Source of the DNA: Microbacterium murale
GTDB lineage: Bacteria > Actinomycetota > Actinomycetes > Actinomycetales > Microbacteriaceae
Length of the DNA: 64,000 nucleotides
Assembly (NCBI RefSeq): GCF_014635185.1
Contig: NZ_BMCM01000001.1
Location: 496,001 to 560,000 of the forward strand
Reading direction: 5' to 3'
Below, piece after piece: positions 1 to 7,641 of this stretch. Every line of letters begins with the position of its first letter. Position 1 is the stretch's first letter. The translations under genes and the position numbers were made by a program. The notes beneath the pieces are model-generated. The model worked only from the letters and a program-made list of their open reading frames with translations. It was not told where the DNA came from and made no database searches.

Positions 1-75
1 TCCAGCTGCATGAAGCTCCCCCACAAGGTCGCGGAGACCGGAGATGATGTCGTCGCGATCGAGGGCATCGGTCAT
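1..75 (-). CDS. Nucleotidyltransferase-like protein (DUF6036/AbiEii type?), N-terminal fragment
   Basis: Only the first 25 codons are inside the window; they read MTDALDRDDIISGLRDLVG and onward, then leave at base 1. The ATG overlaps the stop of the upstream HTH gene by an ATGA, so the two are translationally coupled. A start of this type (acidic, 'D-R-D-D-I-x-x-x-L-R-D-L') paired with an upstream XRE-type protein is common for DUF6036/AbiEii-like nucleotidyltransferases, where the pair resembles a toxin-antitoxin module. The catalytic part is not visible, so the family call is inference from context and a short sequence. Confidence 0.5.
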   Translation of the reverse strand, partial: MTDALDRDDIISGLRDLVGELHAAG

Positions 76-650
76 CAGACGCTCGCCAGAGTATCCCGCC
101 AGACAAGCACGCCACGCTTGAGGAACTCAGCAGGCACATCGTCGGGTGCTGGGATCGGGTCGGCAGGGTCGACGTCCAGAGAACGAGGCACCCTGAGCCG
201 TCGGTTTGTGCCGTCAACCCACGCCGGAGCGGGGAGCCCCTCTTCGCTGAGGCGCAGTTCGACAAGAGCGGCAAGGGCAGCATCCCAGGCACGGTCACCA
301 GTGGGTTCCGGCTCGGCGAGGCCGAGCACGCCGCGCACAAGGCCACGTTCGAAGGCGAGGTTGTCACCCAGCTGGATGAGTTCGCGAAGAGCACTGTATT
401 TGTCGCCCGTACGAAGGTGTCCACGGATCGCCGCCGCGATGGTCGCTGCATCGTCCCGCCGCGTCGGTGCCGAGTACAGGCGGTGGCCGGCGCTGCCGAG
501 GAAACGTTCGATGGTGCTGAACTCGGCCTCGCGGCCGCCTTCAAACCGCGAGACTCGCCCCTGGTCCACGTTGGCTCGTTGGGCAAGGTCGCCCTGAGTG
601 AGGCCACGGCTCTTCCGTGCAGCGCGCACGAGCGCTGATGCGTTACCCAT
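75..650 (-). CDS. XRE-family helix-turn-helix protein, possible antitoxin
   Basis: A 191-residue protein starting MGNASALVRAARKSRGLTQG; residues 5-60 are a Cro/C1-type HTH (ARKSRGLTQGDLAQRANVDQ, then GRVSRFEGG). The remainder is an uncharacterised helical domain. The start at 650 is chosen because GGAGGTGG lies 5 nt upstream; an in-frame ATG at 683 has no such site. Its stop overlaps the ATG of the nucleotidyltransferase-like gene at 75, suggesting an operon in which this protein represses its own promoter and may neutralise its partner. A short palindromic stretch at 668-683 (TCTCAGAGA flanked by ATGT/ACAT) is a candidate operator. Confidence 0.75.
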   Translation of the reverse strand: MGNASALVRAARKSRGLTQGDLAQRANVDQGRVSRFEGGREAEFSTIERFLGSAGHRLYSAPTRRDDAATIAAAIRGHLRTGDKYSALRELIQLGDNLAFERGLVRGVLGLAEPEPTGDRAWDAALAALVELRLSEEGLPAPAWVDGTNRRLRVPRSLDVDPADPIPAPDDVPAEFLKRGVLVWRDTLASV

Positions 651-667
651 GTCGCCACCTCCAATAA

Positions 668-683
668 ATGTTCTCAGAGACAT
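668..683 (-). promoter_or_regulatory. Candidate operator of the XRE-family gene
   Basis: ATGTTCTCAGAGACAT contains the perfect palindrome TCTC-A-GAGA with ATG/CAT flanks. It lies 18 bp upstream of the HTH gene start and next to a TAGAAT-like -10 on the minus strand (684-689). Autoregulation by the HTH protein is inference. Confidence 0.35.
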
Positions 684-734
684 ATTCTACTCCGAGTTTG
701 GTGGAAGAGCATCGCTTCGAGTGCCTGCGAAACG

Positions 735-1358
735 TCAATCCCCCATGGTGCCGGTGCGCACCGGGCCGGGCGCGGGCGCATAGCGCAGGTTCATAACCCC
801 GTTGTCTCCGACCTCGGCGCCGAGCAGCGTCAGGTTCGCGGCGGAGGCGCCGTCGGGGAACACCTTCTTGCCCTGGCCGAGCACGACCGGGTAGACCCAG
901 AGCTGCAACACATCGAACAGCTGCTCGGCGAGCAGCGTCTGCACGAGGTCGACGCTGCCGATCACGTGCACATCCTCGTGCTGCGAGCGCAACTGCGCGA
1001 TCTCGGCCGGGAGATCAGCGCCGACGCGCGAGCTGCCCTGCCATCCGAGCTCGATGTCGGCGTCACGCGAGGCGACGTACTTCGGCACCCGATCGAACAG
1101 CTGCCCGATCGGACCCTCCGGCCCGGTCGTGTGATGCGGCCAGTACGCGGCGAAGATGTCGTACGTGCGACGGCCCAGCAGCAGTGCGTCGAGAGTCAGC
1201 ATTCCCTCCATGACGCTGCGGCCCACGGCCTCACTCTCCAACGGCGCCTGCCAGCCCCCGAAGGGGAAGCCGTCGGAGGTGTCCTCCTCCGGACCCCCTG
1301 GTGCCTGCGCGACGCCGTCGAGAGTGGTGAACAGATCGATGATGATGCGGCCGGTCAT
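735..1358 (-). CDS. Dihydrofolate reductase / RibD C-terminal family protein
   Basis: A 207-residue protein of the RibD_C/DHFR-like superfamily: N-terminal strand GRIIIDLFTTLDGVAQAPGG, the central LLLGRRTYDIFAAYWP motif, and a C-terminal VHVIGSVDLVQTLL / PVVLGQGKKVFPDG segment that forms the NADPH-binding core. Members outside riboflavin or folate synthesis reduce unknown small substrates. It is the last gene of a VOC-HxlR-DHFR operon; its ATG overlaps the HxlR stop, with AAGGAG just upstream. It is probably controlled by the HxlR regulator next to it. No folate or riboflavin genes are nearby, so a detoxification role is only a guess. Confidence 0.8.
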   Translation of the reverse strand: MTGRIIIDLFTTLDGVAQAPGGPEEDTSDGFPFGGWQAPLESEAVGRSVMEGMLTLDALLLGRRTYDIFAAYWPHHTTGPEGPIGQLFDRVPKYVASRDADIELGWQGSSRVGADLPAEIAQLRSQHEDVHVIGSVDLVQTLLAEQLFDVLQLWVYPVVLGQGKKVFPDGASAANLTLLGAEVGDNGVMNLRYAPAPGPVRTGTMGD

Positions 1359-2050
1359 GATGCGGCTCCTTGCAATTCGAATGAAGCGATGTGGAAGGTG
1401 GAGGCGAAGGAGTCCAGGAAAGACTCCTCCCCTCGGACGACCGCGACGATGTCCTGCGCGATCGCCTCGACGGGCGTGATCTCGCCGCCGATGAGGCGGC
1501 GGATGCCGGGGCCGGCGACGAGCACAGCATCCGGTTCACCGTCCGGCATCCGCCCGCCGACGGGTGGCGCAGGAGGCGCGATCTGCGCGACCGTCAACTC
1601 CCCGCTACGCACCTGCGCGCGCAGCGCGACGTCGCCGACGTGCAGCTCGTAGTCGGCATCCGCCGCCCCTTCGGGCTGGAACGCCGTGCGCAGTGCCATC
1701 GTGAGCGAGTCGGGAGTGACGGCATCGCCGGGCGATGGGTCGCACATGGCCTGGAAGCCCCAGCGCCCGATCGCGAGCATGATCGGCTCCAGCGCACGCC
1801 CGTACGGAGTGAGCTCATAGACCAGCCCGCAGTTCTTCAGCGGCACTCTGCGCACGACTCCGCCCTCCTGCAGATCCTTCAGCCGAGTGGAGAGGATGTT
1901 CGTCGGAATGCGCGGCAGGCCCTGCTTGAGATCGGTGTATCGCCTCGGCCCCACGAGCAGGTCGCGGACGATGAGCATCGCCCATCGTTCCCCGATCAGT
2001 TCGACGGCCGTCGTGATCCCGCAGTACTGGCCGTAGCTGCGCGCGGCCAC
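1355..2050 (-). CDS. HxlR-family winged-helix transcriptional regulator
   Basis: A 231-residue protein with a GTG start. Residues 1-100 are an HxlR winged helix: CGITTAVELIGERWAMLIVR followed by the wing region with RYTDLKQGLPRIPTNILSTR. The N-terminal Cys (YGQYCG) matches the redox- or electrophile-sensing cysteine of several HxlR proteins (YodB, CatR, HypR). Residues 130-231 add an SCP2-like C-terminal domain. The start follows the VOC gene stop directly (TGAcGTG), indicating translational coupling. The palindrome at 2552-2574 is its likely binding site, so it probably controls its own operon. Confidence 0.85.
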   Translation of the reverse strand: MAARSYGQYCGITTAVELIGERWAMLIVRDLLVGPRRYTDLKQGLPRIPTNILSTRLKDLQEGGVVRRVPLKNCGLVYELTPYGRALEPIMLAIGRWGFQAMCDPSPGDAVTPDSLTMALRTAFQPEGAADADYELHVGDVALRAQVRSGELTVAQIAPPAPPVGGRMPDGEPDAVLVAGPGIRRLIGGEITPVEAIAQDIVAVVRGEESFLDSFASTFHIASFELQGAAS

Positions 2051-2051
2051 G

Positions 2052-2495
2052 TCAGGACGCGGAGCCCTGCTCGGCCATGTACGCCTCGGGCCCCTTCTCG
2101 ACGGCCTCTTCGCTCATGTAGAGGAATCCGAGGCTGTTGCCGTCCGGATCGTCCAGGTCACGGGAGTACATGAAGCCGTAGTCCTGTGCGGGCTTCGGCT
2201 CGGTGCCGCCGGCGGCGAGTCCCTTGGCGATGATCGCGTCGACGGCCTCGCGAGAATCCTGGCTGAACGAGACCGAGACCTGGACGGACTCGTTCGGATC
2301 GGCGATCGGCTTGTCCGTGAACGTGGCGAAGAATTCGCGCTTGAGCACCATGAAGTAGATGTCCTCGCTCCACACGACGCAGGCGGCGTTCTCATCGGTG
2401 AACTCGGGGCTGATGTCGCAGCCGAGCCCGGTGTAGAACGCCTTGCTGCGCTCGAGATCGGTGGTGGGGAGGTTGACGAAGACCTTGGTTGACAT
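2052..2495 (-). CDS. VOC-family (glyoxalase/bleomycin-resistance fold) protein
   Basis: A 147-residue protein beginning MSTKVFVNLPTTDLERSKAF and YTGLG, the usual first beta-alpha unit of a single VOC domain of PhnB/glyoxalase-like type. The second half has DPDGNSLGFLYMS, where a metal-binding Glu would normally sit near DPDGN. The start at 2495 is supported by AAAGGAG 6 nt upstream; longer in-frame extensions lack a site. It heads an operon with the HxlR regulator and the DHFR-like gene. The substrate is unknown; the context suggests a response to a reactive compound. Confidence 0.8.
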   Translation of the reverse strand: MSTKVFVNLPTTDLERSKAFYTGLGCDISPEFTDENAACVVWSEDIYFMVLKREFFATFTDKPIADPNESVQVSVSFSQDSREAVDAIIAKGLAAGGTEPKPAQDYGFMYSRDLDDPDGNSLGFLYMSEEAVEKGPEAYMAEQGSAS

Positions 2496-2551
2496 GCTGA
2501 CTCCTTTGTCGGATTGTCGGCGCCGGCGCGGTTGTCGGGCCCGTTGAACGT

Positions 2552-2574
2552 CATACTTGCAAAAAACAAGTATG
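2552..2574. promoter_or_regulatory. HxlR-type operator, perfect 8-bp inverted repeat
   Basis: CATACTTG and CAAGTATG are perfect inverted arms around a 7-bp AT-rich spacer (CAAAAAA). The layout matches the TAC-N7-GTA architecture of YodB/CatR-type HxlR operators. It lies about 57 bp upstream of the VOC gene and 76 bp from the divergent histidine kinase start, so it could affect both directions. Binding by the HxlR protein encoded two genes away is inferred. Confidence 0.65.
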
Positions 2575-2649
2575 GGTGTCAATAGCAGAGCGGCCCGAAT
2601 CCACCGCAGGGCGGATGCCGCGGCATCCGCTTCCCCGTACCGTTGAGGC

Positions 2650-3909
2650 ATGTCCGCACCATTCCGCGCGCTCACGGCGCGCCAACGCCGATCCGACGCG
2701 CTGCTGGCCGCCGTCGTCTTCGTCGCCGGCGTCATCAGCGCCGCGCTCTCCGCGGTGTCGGAGATCTACGGTGACGAGCAGGCGCCGCTGTGGCAGGCGC
2801 TGGTGTATCTGGTGTTCCTGGCAGCGCCTCTCGCCCTGCGCCGCGTCTGGCCCGCCCAGGTCGCGATCATCGTCTCGGTCGCGTACTTCATCGCCGTCAC
2901 CCTGCGGATCCCCGAGCTGTACGCCGGCAACATCGCGATGTTCATCGCGCTGTACACAGTCGGCGCCTGGATGGCGAACCGGCGCGCGGCGATGATCGTG
3001 CGCGCCGCGATCATCGCCGGCATGTTCATCTGGCTGATGGTCACCAGTTACCGAGACGCGATCGACACCGCACGCGAGGAGGACGTCATCGCCGGTGCGA
3101 TGTCGCCGTACCTCGCGTTCATGATGCTGCAGCTGCTGGTGAACGTGCTCTACTTCGCCGGCGCCTACTACTTCGGCGAGCACGCCTGGAAGTCGGCGAT
3201 GCAGCGTCAGGCGCTCGAACAGCGCACGGCGGATCTCGAAAGCGAGCGCGAGGTCACCGCGGCGCAGGCCGTGGCGCTCGACCGCGTGCACATCGCCCGC
3301 GAGCTGCACGACGTCGTCGCCCACCACGTCTCGGTGATGGGCGTGCAAGCGGGAGCGGCACGCATGGTGATCGATCAGGACCCCGCAACGGCGAAGAAAG
3401 TACTCGCTGACATCGAAGGCTCGGCACGCGAGGCGATCACTGAGCTGCGGCATCTGCTCGAGACGCTGCGTTCTCCTGGGCATGACCCCGAAGACGCGTC
3501 GACGGTCACTATCGACGACATCGCCCAGCTCGTGGAGGCATCGACCTCCGCCGGCGTGCCCACCGAGTTCACCGTGATCGGCGACCAGAGATCCGTGCCA
3601 TCGGTCACGCAGGTGAATCTGTACCGGATCGCGCAGGAGTCACTCACCAACGTGCGCCGCCATGCCGGCGCGGGAGCCACGGCAGACGTGCGCCTGCGCT
3701 ACCTGGACACCGGCGTCGAACTCGAGATCGTCAACACCGGTCGCGCCGTACTGACGCCGCGGTCGGGGATGGGACAACTGGGCATGCGCGAACGCGCGCT
3801 GGCGTCGGGCGGCACGATCGAGTCCGCACCGCGCGAGCGCGGAGGTTGGCGGGTTCGCGCGCACCTTCCCGTCTCGGCACCCGTCGCGCTGTCGGGAGCG
3901 ACGGCATGA
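2650..3909 (+). CDS. Two-component sensor histidine kinase (HisKA_3 / NarL-partner type)
   Basis: A 419-residue membrane sensor. Roughly five hydrophobic helices lie between residues 20 and 180, followed by a short coiled coil. The HisKA_3 dimerisation box is RVHIARELHDVVAHHVSVMG, with the phospho-accepting His in ELHD. The C-terminal HATPase domain has an N-box near LYRIAQESLTNVRRHA and a G-box at GMGQLGMRER. A TACCGT -10-like hexamer ends 6 bp before the ATG, so the transcript may be leaderless. Its stop overlaps the response-regulator ATG. The sensed signal is not evident: there is no recognisable extracytoplasmic domain. Confidence 0.92.
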   Translation: MSAPFRALTARQRRSDALLAAVVFVAGVISAALSAVSEIYGDEQAPLWQALVYLVFLAAPLALRRVWPAQVAIIVSVAYFIAVTLRIPELYAGNIAMFIALYTVGAWMANRRAAMIVRAAIIAGMFIWLMVTSYRDAIDTAREEDVIAGAMSPYLAFMMLQLLVNVLYFAGAYYFGEHAWKSAMQRQALEQRTADLESEREVTAAQAVALDRVHIARELHDVVAHHVSVMGVQAGAARMVIDQDPATAKKVLADIEGSAREAITELRHLLETLRSPGHDPEDASTVTIDDIAQLVEASTSAGVPTEFTVIGDQRSVPSVTQVNLYRIAQESLTNVRRHAGAGATADVRLRYLDTGVELEIVNTGRAVLTPRSGMGQLGMRERALASGGTIESAPRERGGWRVRAHLPVSAPVALSGATA

Positions 3910-4571
3910 GCGATCCGATCCGCGTCCTCATCGTCGATGATCACGCGACACTGCGCGCCGGTTTCCGCACCATCCTCGACATCCAGCCCGACATCACCGT
4001 CGTCGGTGAGGCTGCCACCGGCGCGGAAGCCGTGGCGGCGGCATCCGCTCTCCGACCCGATGTGGTCACGATGGACGTGCAGATGCCCGACATGGACGGC
4101 ATCGAGGCGACGAGGCGCATCGTCGCCGAGCGCGAGGTGACGGCCGCGATCGCGATCGTCACGACATTCGATCGCGACGATTACCTGTTCGCCGCGCTGG
4201 ATGCCGGAGCGAGCGGCTTCCTGCTCAAGAACGGCACGCCGGAGGATCTGGTCACCGCCGTTCGAGTGCTCGCGGCGGGCGACGGGATGCTGGCGCCCGA
4301 GGTGACGCGTCGCGTTGTGCGACGGTACGCCTCGACCGCGCCGGAAGCCCCGTCCCCTGCCCGGGGAGTCGCGCTCGTCGAGCCGCTCACCGACCGTGAG
4401 GCCGAGGTGCTCTCACTCGTGGCCGAGGCGATGAGCAATGCCGAGATCGCGACGCGACTGTTCATCGGCGAGGCGACCGTGAAGACGCACGTCTCACGCA
4501 TCCTTCAGAAACTCGGTGCCCGTGACCGCGTGCAGGCCGTCGTGTTGGCGCATCGCAACGACCTGGTGTGA
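3906..4571 (+). CDS. NarL/LuxR-family response regulator
   Basis: A 221-residue protein with an N-terminal receiver domain (acidic pocket DD at 11-12, phospho-acceptor Asp57 in TMDVQMPDMDG, Lys in GFLLKNGTPEDL) and a C-terminal LuxR-type HTH (LTDREAEVLSLVAEAMSNAE to VKTHVSRILQKLGARDR). The start overlaps the kinase stop as ATGA, so this is its cognate partner. Targets are unknown; the nearby divergent or downstream exporter genes are possible. Transcription probably ends at the long hairpin just downstream. Confidence 0.93.
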   Translation: MSDPIRVLIVDDHATLRAGFRTILDIQPDITVVGEAATGAEAVAAASALRPDVVTMDVQMPDMDGIEATRRIVAEREVTAAIAIVTTFDRDDYLFAALDAGASGFLLKNGTPEDLVTAVRVLAAGDGMLAPEVTRRVVRRYASTAPEAPSPARGVALVEPLTDREAEVLSLVAEAMSNAEIATRLFIGEATVKTHVSRILQKLGARDRVQAVVLAHRNDLV

Positions 4572-4590
4572 GACGAAGCCTCGGCTGTGC

Positions 4591-4646
4591 CGATGGGAGG
4601 AAAACGCATCAGAGCTCGCGGGCTGAGATACGATTTCCTCCCATCG
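4591..4646. terminator. Bidirectional hairpin between convergent genes
   Basis: CGATGGGAGGAAA (4591-4603) is perfectly complementary to TTTCCTCCCATCG (4634-4646), a 13-bp stem with a 30-nt loop that can itself partly pair. It lies between the response regulator stop and the convergent FMN-reductase stop. There is no long U tract, so efficiency is uncertain. Confidence 0.55.
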
Positions 4647-4655
4647 ATGCGCTGA

Positions 4656-5228
4656 TTACGCGTTCACGAGCTCCGCGGAGTGCTGCACGCGTGAGATGAG
4701 GCCGTTGAATGCCTCGAGGTAGCCGACCAGGAAACCTGCCGTGCTGTCGTCGGTGACCTGGCCGTCTTCGGTGAACAGGCCGGGGCGGTCCTGGATGAAG
4801 CCCTCAGGCTGGCCCATGGTGATCGCGCTGAAGTGGCCGAGGATCGCACGCAGGTGCTGCTGGGCGGCGGCGGTAGCGACGCCGGAGCCCGAAGCGCCGA
4901 TGACGGCGACGGGCTTGCCGAAGAAGGACATCTCGCCGTAGGGGCGGGTCGACCAGTCGAGGGCGTTCTTCAGCACGCCGGGGATCGAGCGGCTGTACTC
5001 GGGCGTGACGATGATGACGCCGTCGACAGCGGCGATGGCCTTCTTGAAGTCGGTCGCCACCTGAGGGAAGTCGCCGTCGAAGTCGGGCGAGTAGAACGGA
5101 AGGTCCTTGATCTCGATCTCGACGAGTTCGGTGCCTTCGGGGGCGAGGTTCGTCAGCACGCGCGCCAGACGGCGGTTGATGGACGTGCTGGAGATGCTGC
5201 CGACGATGTAGCCGATGGTACGAGTCAC
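4656..5228 (-). CDS. NADPH-dependent FMN reductase (flavodoxin fold)
   Basis: A 190-residue SsuE/ChrR-type flavoprotein. The P-loop for FMN phosphate is GYIVGSISSTSINRRLA near the N-terminus; the characteristic VDGVIIVTPEYSRSIPGVLK with NALDWSTRP follows at about 75-105, and GKPVAVIGASGSG binds the isoalloxazine side. It reduces quinones, FMN or metals using NAD(P)H. The start is the GTG at 5228 with AAGGA 8 nt upstream; a longer in-frame ATG at 5285 lacks a site and has unrelated sequence. It is monocistronic, convergent with the response regulator. Confidence 0.88.
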   Translation of the reverse strand: MTRTIGYIVGSISSTSINRRLARVLTNLAPEGTELVEIEIKDLPFYSPDFDGDFPQVATDFKKAIAAVDGVIIVTPEYSRSIPGVLKNALDWSTRPYGEMSFFGKPVAVIGASGSGVATAAAQQHLRAILGHFSAITMGQPEGFIQDRPGLFTEDGQVTDDSTAGFLVGYLEAFNGLISRVQHSAELVNA

Positions 5229-5410
5229 AGGTGTGTTCCTTCTGTTCGGGCTCGGACATGAGCCATGTGCAATCACAGGTGGCAACGCACCCTTCTGGAA
5301 TTATATTCCGTTGCATAGAACGGAATGTCCGTCGCAGGGGGGATGCCGGCGGGCCGAGGCGCCTCGTAGCGTGGAGGCATGCGATGCATTGAGCGAAGGA
5401 ACGAGTCGAG

Positions 5411-6307
5411 ATGACCTCAGGAACCCTCCAGCTGACCGGCATAACGAAGAGCTACGGCACGCGCCGGGTGCTCGACGACGTCACCTTCCCCGTCGCCGCC
5501 GGCCACCTCACCGGCTTCGTCGGCGGCAACGGCGCAGGCAAGACGACCACGATGCGCATCGTGCTCGGGCTGCTCGCCTCCGACGGCGGCTCCGTCACAC
5601 TCGGCGGCACGCCGCTGACGCCGGAGGCCCGTCGCCAGTTCGGCTACATGCCGGAAGAGCGCGGCCTGTATCCGAAGATGAAGGTGCTCGAGCAGGTCGT
5701 CTACCTTGCTCGCCTGCATGGCTTCAACAAGACGGATGCCACGACGCGGGCGACCGCGCTGCTGGAGGAGCTGGGCCTGGGCGAACGGTTGAACGACAAC
5801 CTCGAGGCGCTCTCGCTCGGAAATCAGCAGCGGGCGCAGATCGCAGCATCCCTCGTGCACGATCCCGAGGTGCTGATCCTGGACGAGCCGTTCTCGGGTC
5901 TCGACCCGCTCGCCGTCGAGACCGTCGCCGGCGTGCTGCAGGAACGCGCGGCGCGCGGTGTCTCGGTACTGTTCTCCTCGCACCAGCTCGACGTCGTGGA
6001 GCGCCTGTGCGACGACCTGGTGATCATCGCAGGCGGAACGATCCGCGCTGCAGGACCCCGCGATCAGTTGCGCGAGCAGCACTCCGCACCGCGCTGGGAG
6101 CTGGAGAGCAGCGGCGATGTCGGGTGGCTGCGCGAGGAGCCGGGCGTGAGCGTCGTGGACTTCGACGGCGGCAACGCCGTGTTCGACGTCGACGAACCGG
6201 CAACAGCGCAGCGTGTTCTCCGCCGCGCGCTCGACGGCGCCGAGGTCTCGCGCTTCGCCCCCCAGCATCCATCGCTCTCGCAGATCTTCAAGGAGGTCAT
6301 CCAGTGA
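5411..6307 (+). CDS. ABC-2 type exporter, ATP-binding subunit
   Basis: A 298-residue nucleotide-binding protein of the NatA/drug-exporter class: Walker A GGNGAGKTTT (Lys44), signature ALSLGNQQRAQIAASLVHDP, Walker B LILDEPFSGLDP, switch His in SSHQLDV. The family's C-terminal DUF4162-like extension (about 215-298) is present. The signature Gly-Gly-Gln is LGNQQ, a common variant in this class. Downstream permease begins inside its stop codon, so both form one export unit. A TAGCGT -10 box at 5367-5372 precedes a leader with AAGGA. The substrate is unknown. Confidence 0.92.
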   Translation: MTSGTLQLTGITKSYGTRRVLDDVTFPVAAGHLTGFVGGNGAGKTTTMRIVLGLLASDGGSVTLGGTPLTPEARRQFGYMPEERGLYPKMKVLEQVVYLARLHGFNKTDATTRATALLEELGLGERLNDNLEALSLGNQQRAQIAASLVHDPEVLILDEPFSGLDPLAVETVAGVLQERAARGVSVLFSSHQLDVVERLCDDLVIIAGGTIRAAGPRDQLREQHSAPRWELESSGDVGWLREEPGVSVVDFDGGNAVFDVDEPATAQRVLRRALDGAEVSRFAPQHPSLSQIFKEVIQ

Positions 6308-7401
6308 CCGTTTCGACCGGAACCTCGCTCTCGCCGGCGCAGGGCGTCTGGCTCGTCGCCGAGCGCGAGCTCAGCACGAAACTGCGCAGCAAGGCGTATC
6401 TCATCTCCACCGGCATCCTGCTGCTCATGGCCCTCGCCGGCGTGATCTGGGCCGGCATCGCGAGCGCCACTCCGAGTTCGACGCCGATCGCGGCGACGAG
6501 CACGGCGGCTTCCGCCCTTCAGGGCGCGGAGGGCTACGAGATCACCGACGTCGCCGACCGCGCCGAGGCAGAGAAACTCGTCGCCGACGGAACGGTCGAC
6601 GCCGCGGTCATCGATGACAGTTCATCGCCCACCGGCATGGTCATCATCGCCGACAAGGAGGCACCGCAGTCGCTGCTGATGATGCTCTCCGAGTCGCCGC
6701 CCGTCGAGCTTCTCAATCCGGATGCCGGCGCAGGCGGACTGCGCTATCTTCTGGGCATCGGGTTCGGCCTCGTGTTCATGATGTCGGCGATCACCTTCGG
6801 GTCACCGATCGCGACGAGCGTCGTCGAGGAGAAGCAGACCCGAGTGATCGAGATCCTGCTCTCGGCGATCCCCGCACGGATCCTGCTCGCCGGCAAGGTG
6901 ATCGGCAACACGCTGCTGGCGATATCGCAGATCCTGCTGCTGGTGGTGGTCGGCACGATCGGCCTCATGGTGTCGGGGCAGACCGCCGTACTGCAGGGCA
7001 TCGGCGGGCCGATCGCCTGGTTCGCGGTGTTCTTCTTCTTCGGCTTCATCCTGCTCGCGGCGATGTTCGCGGCGGCGGGTTCGATGGTCTCGCGCCAGGA
7101 GGATGTCGGCGCCACCATGACGCCGGTGATGTACCTGACGATGATCCCGTACTTCCTGGTGATCTTCTTCGGCGACAACCCGGTGGTCATGACCGTGCTC
7201 TCGTACGTGCCGTTCTCGGCTCCGGTGGGCATGCCGATCCGACTCTTCTTCAATGAGGCGGCCTGGTGGGAGCCGCTCGCCTCCCTCGCGATCATGCTCG
7301 TGGCGTGCGTCGTCGTGGTGCTGATCGGCGCGAAGATCTACGAGAACTCGCTGCTGAAGATGGGGGCACGAGTCAAGCTGCGCGAGGCCCTGCGCGGCTG
7401 A
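6304..7401 (+). CDS. ABC-2 type exporter, permease subunit (NatB-like)
   Basis: A 365-residue membrane protein with a GTG start overlapping the ATPase stop. One hydrophobic segment near residues 32-53 is followed by an extracytoplasmic domain of about 110 residues, then five to six helices from about residue 150 on (FGLVFMMSAITFGSPIATSV; VEEKQTRVIEILLSAIPA). The topology and the VVEEKQTRVIEILLSA motif are those of NatB/ABC-2 permeases exporting sodium, drugs or peptides. It pairs with the preceding ATPase and is followed by a strong terminator. Confidence 0.9.
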   Translation: MTVSTGTSLSPAQGVWLVAERELSTKLRSKAYLISTGILLLMALAGVIWAGIASATPSSTPIAATSTAASALQGAEGYEITDVADRAEAEKLVADGTVDAAVIDDSSSPTGMVIIADKEAPQSLLMMLSESPPVELLNPDAGAGGLRYLLGIGFGLVFMMSAITFGSPIATSVVEEKQTRVIEILLSAIPARILLAGKVIGNTLLAISQILLLVVVGTIGLMVSGQTAVLQGIGGPIAWFAVFFFFGFILLAAMFAAAGSMVSRQEDVGATMTPVMYLTMIPYFLVIFFGDNPVVMTVLSYVPFSAPVGMPIRLFFNEAAWWEPLASLAIMLVACVVVVLIGAKIYENSLLKMGARVKLREALRG

Positions 7402-7428
7402 GGCGCGGCCACGCTCATTGGCGGAAGG

Positions 7429-7470
7429 AAATCCCGGGTTCCCACGGTCGGGAACCCGGGATTTTCTTCT
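7429..7470 (+). terminator. Intrinsic terminator after the ABC exporter
   Basis: A perfect 15-bp stem (AAATCCCGGGTTCCC at 7429-7443 with GGGAACCCGGGATTT at 7450-7464) has a 6-nt loop and a T-rich tail TTTTCTTCT. It ends the exporter operon. Confidence 0.9.
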
Positions 7471-7512
7471 GGGTATTGCGCTCCCGAGTCACACGTGTTT
7501 CACTCCTATTAC

Positions 7513-7536
7513 AACTTTCAGTAATCACTGAAAGTT
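7513..7536. promoter_or_regulatory. 24-bp palindromic operator of the peptide-import operon
   Basis: AACTTTCAGT and ACTGAAAGTT are perfect 10-bp inverted arms around AATC. It sits about 105 bp upstream of the solute-binding protein gene in an AT-rich stretch unlike its surroundings, just after the exporter terminator. The GbsR/MarR-like regulator encoded within the same operon is the obvious candidate to bind it. A TTCTAGCGT-like -10 lies shortly downstream (about 7559-7567). Confidence 0.65.
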
Positions 7537-7641
7537 CATTGACGACTGAACCGGATCCGTTCTAGCGTGCGAGGAACAGGCTGCACCCGAGCAGCCCATC
7601 CCGCCGCAGACGTTCCGTACGTTGTGGCTCAAGGAGGAGTT

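Noticed and set aside
5215-7401. A 728-codon reading frame joining the ATPase region to the ABC permease
   Set aside because: Its first half is the wrong frame over the ATPase gene and reads as Arg-rich nonsense. The permease starts at the GTG overlapping the ATPase stop.
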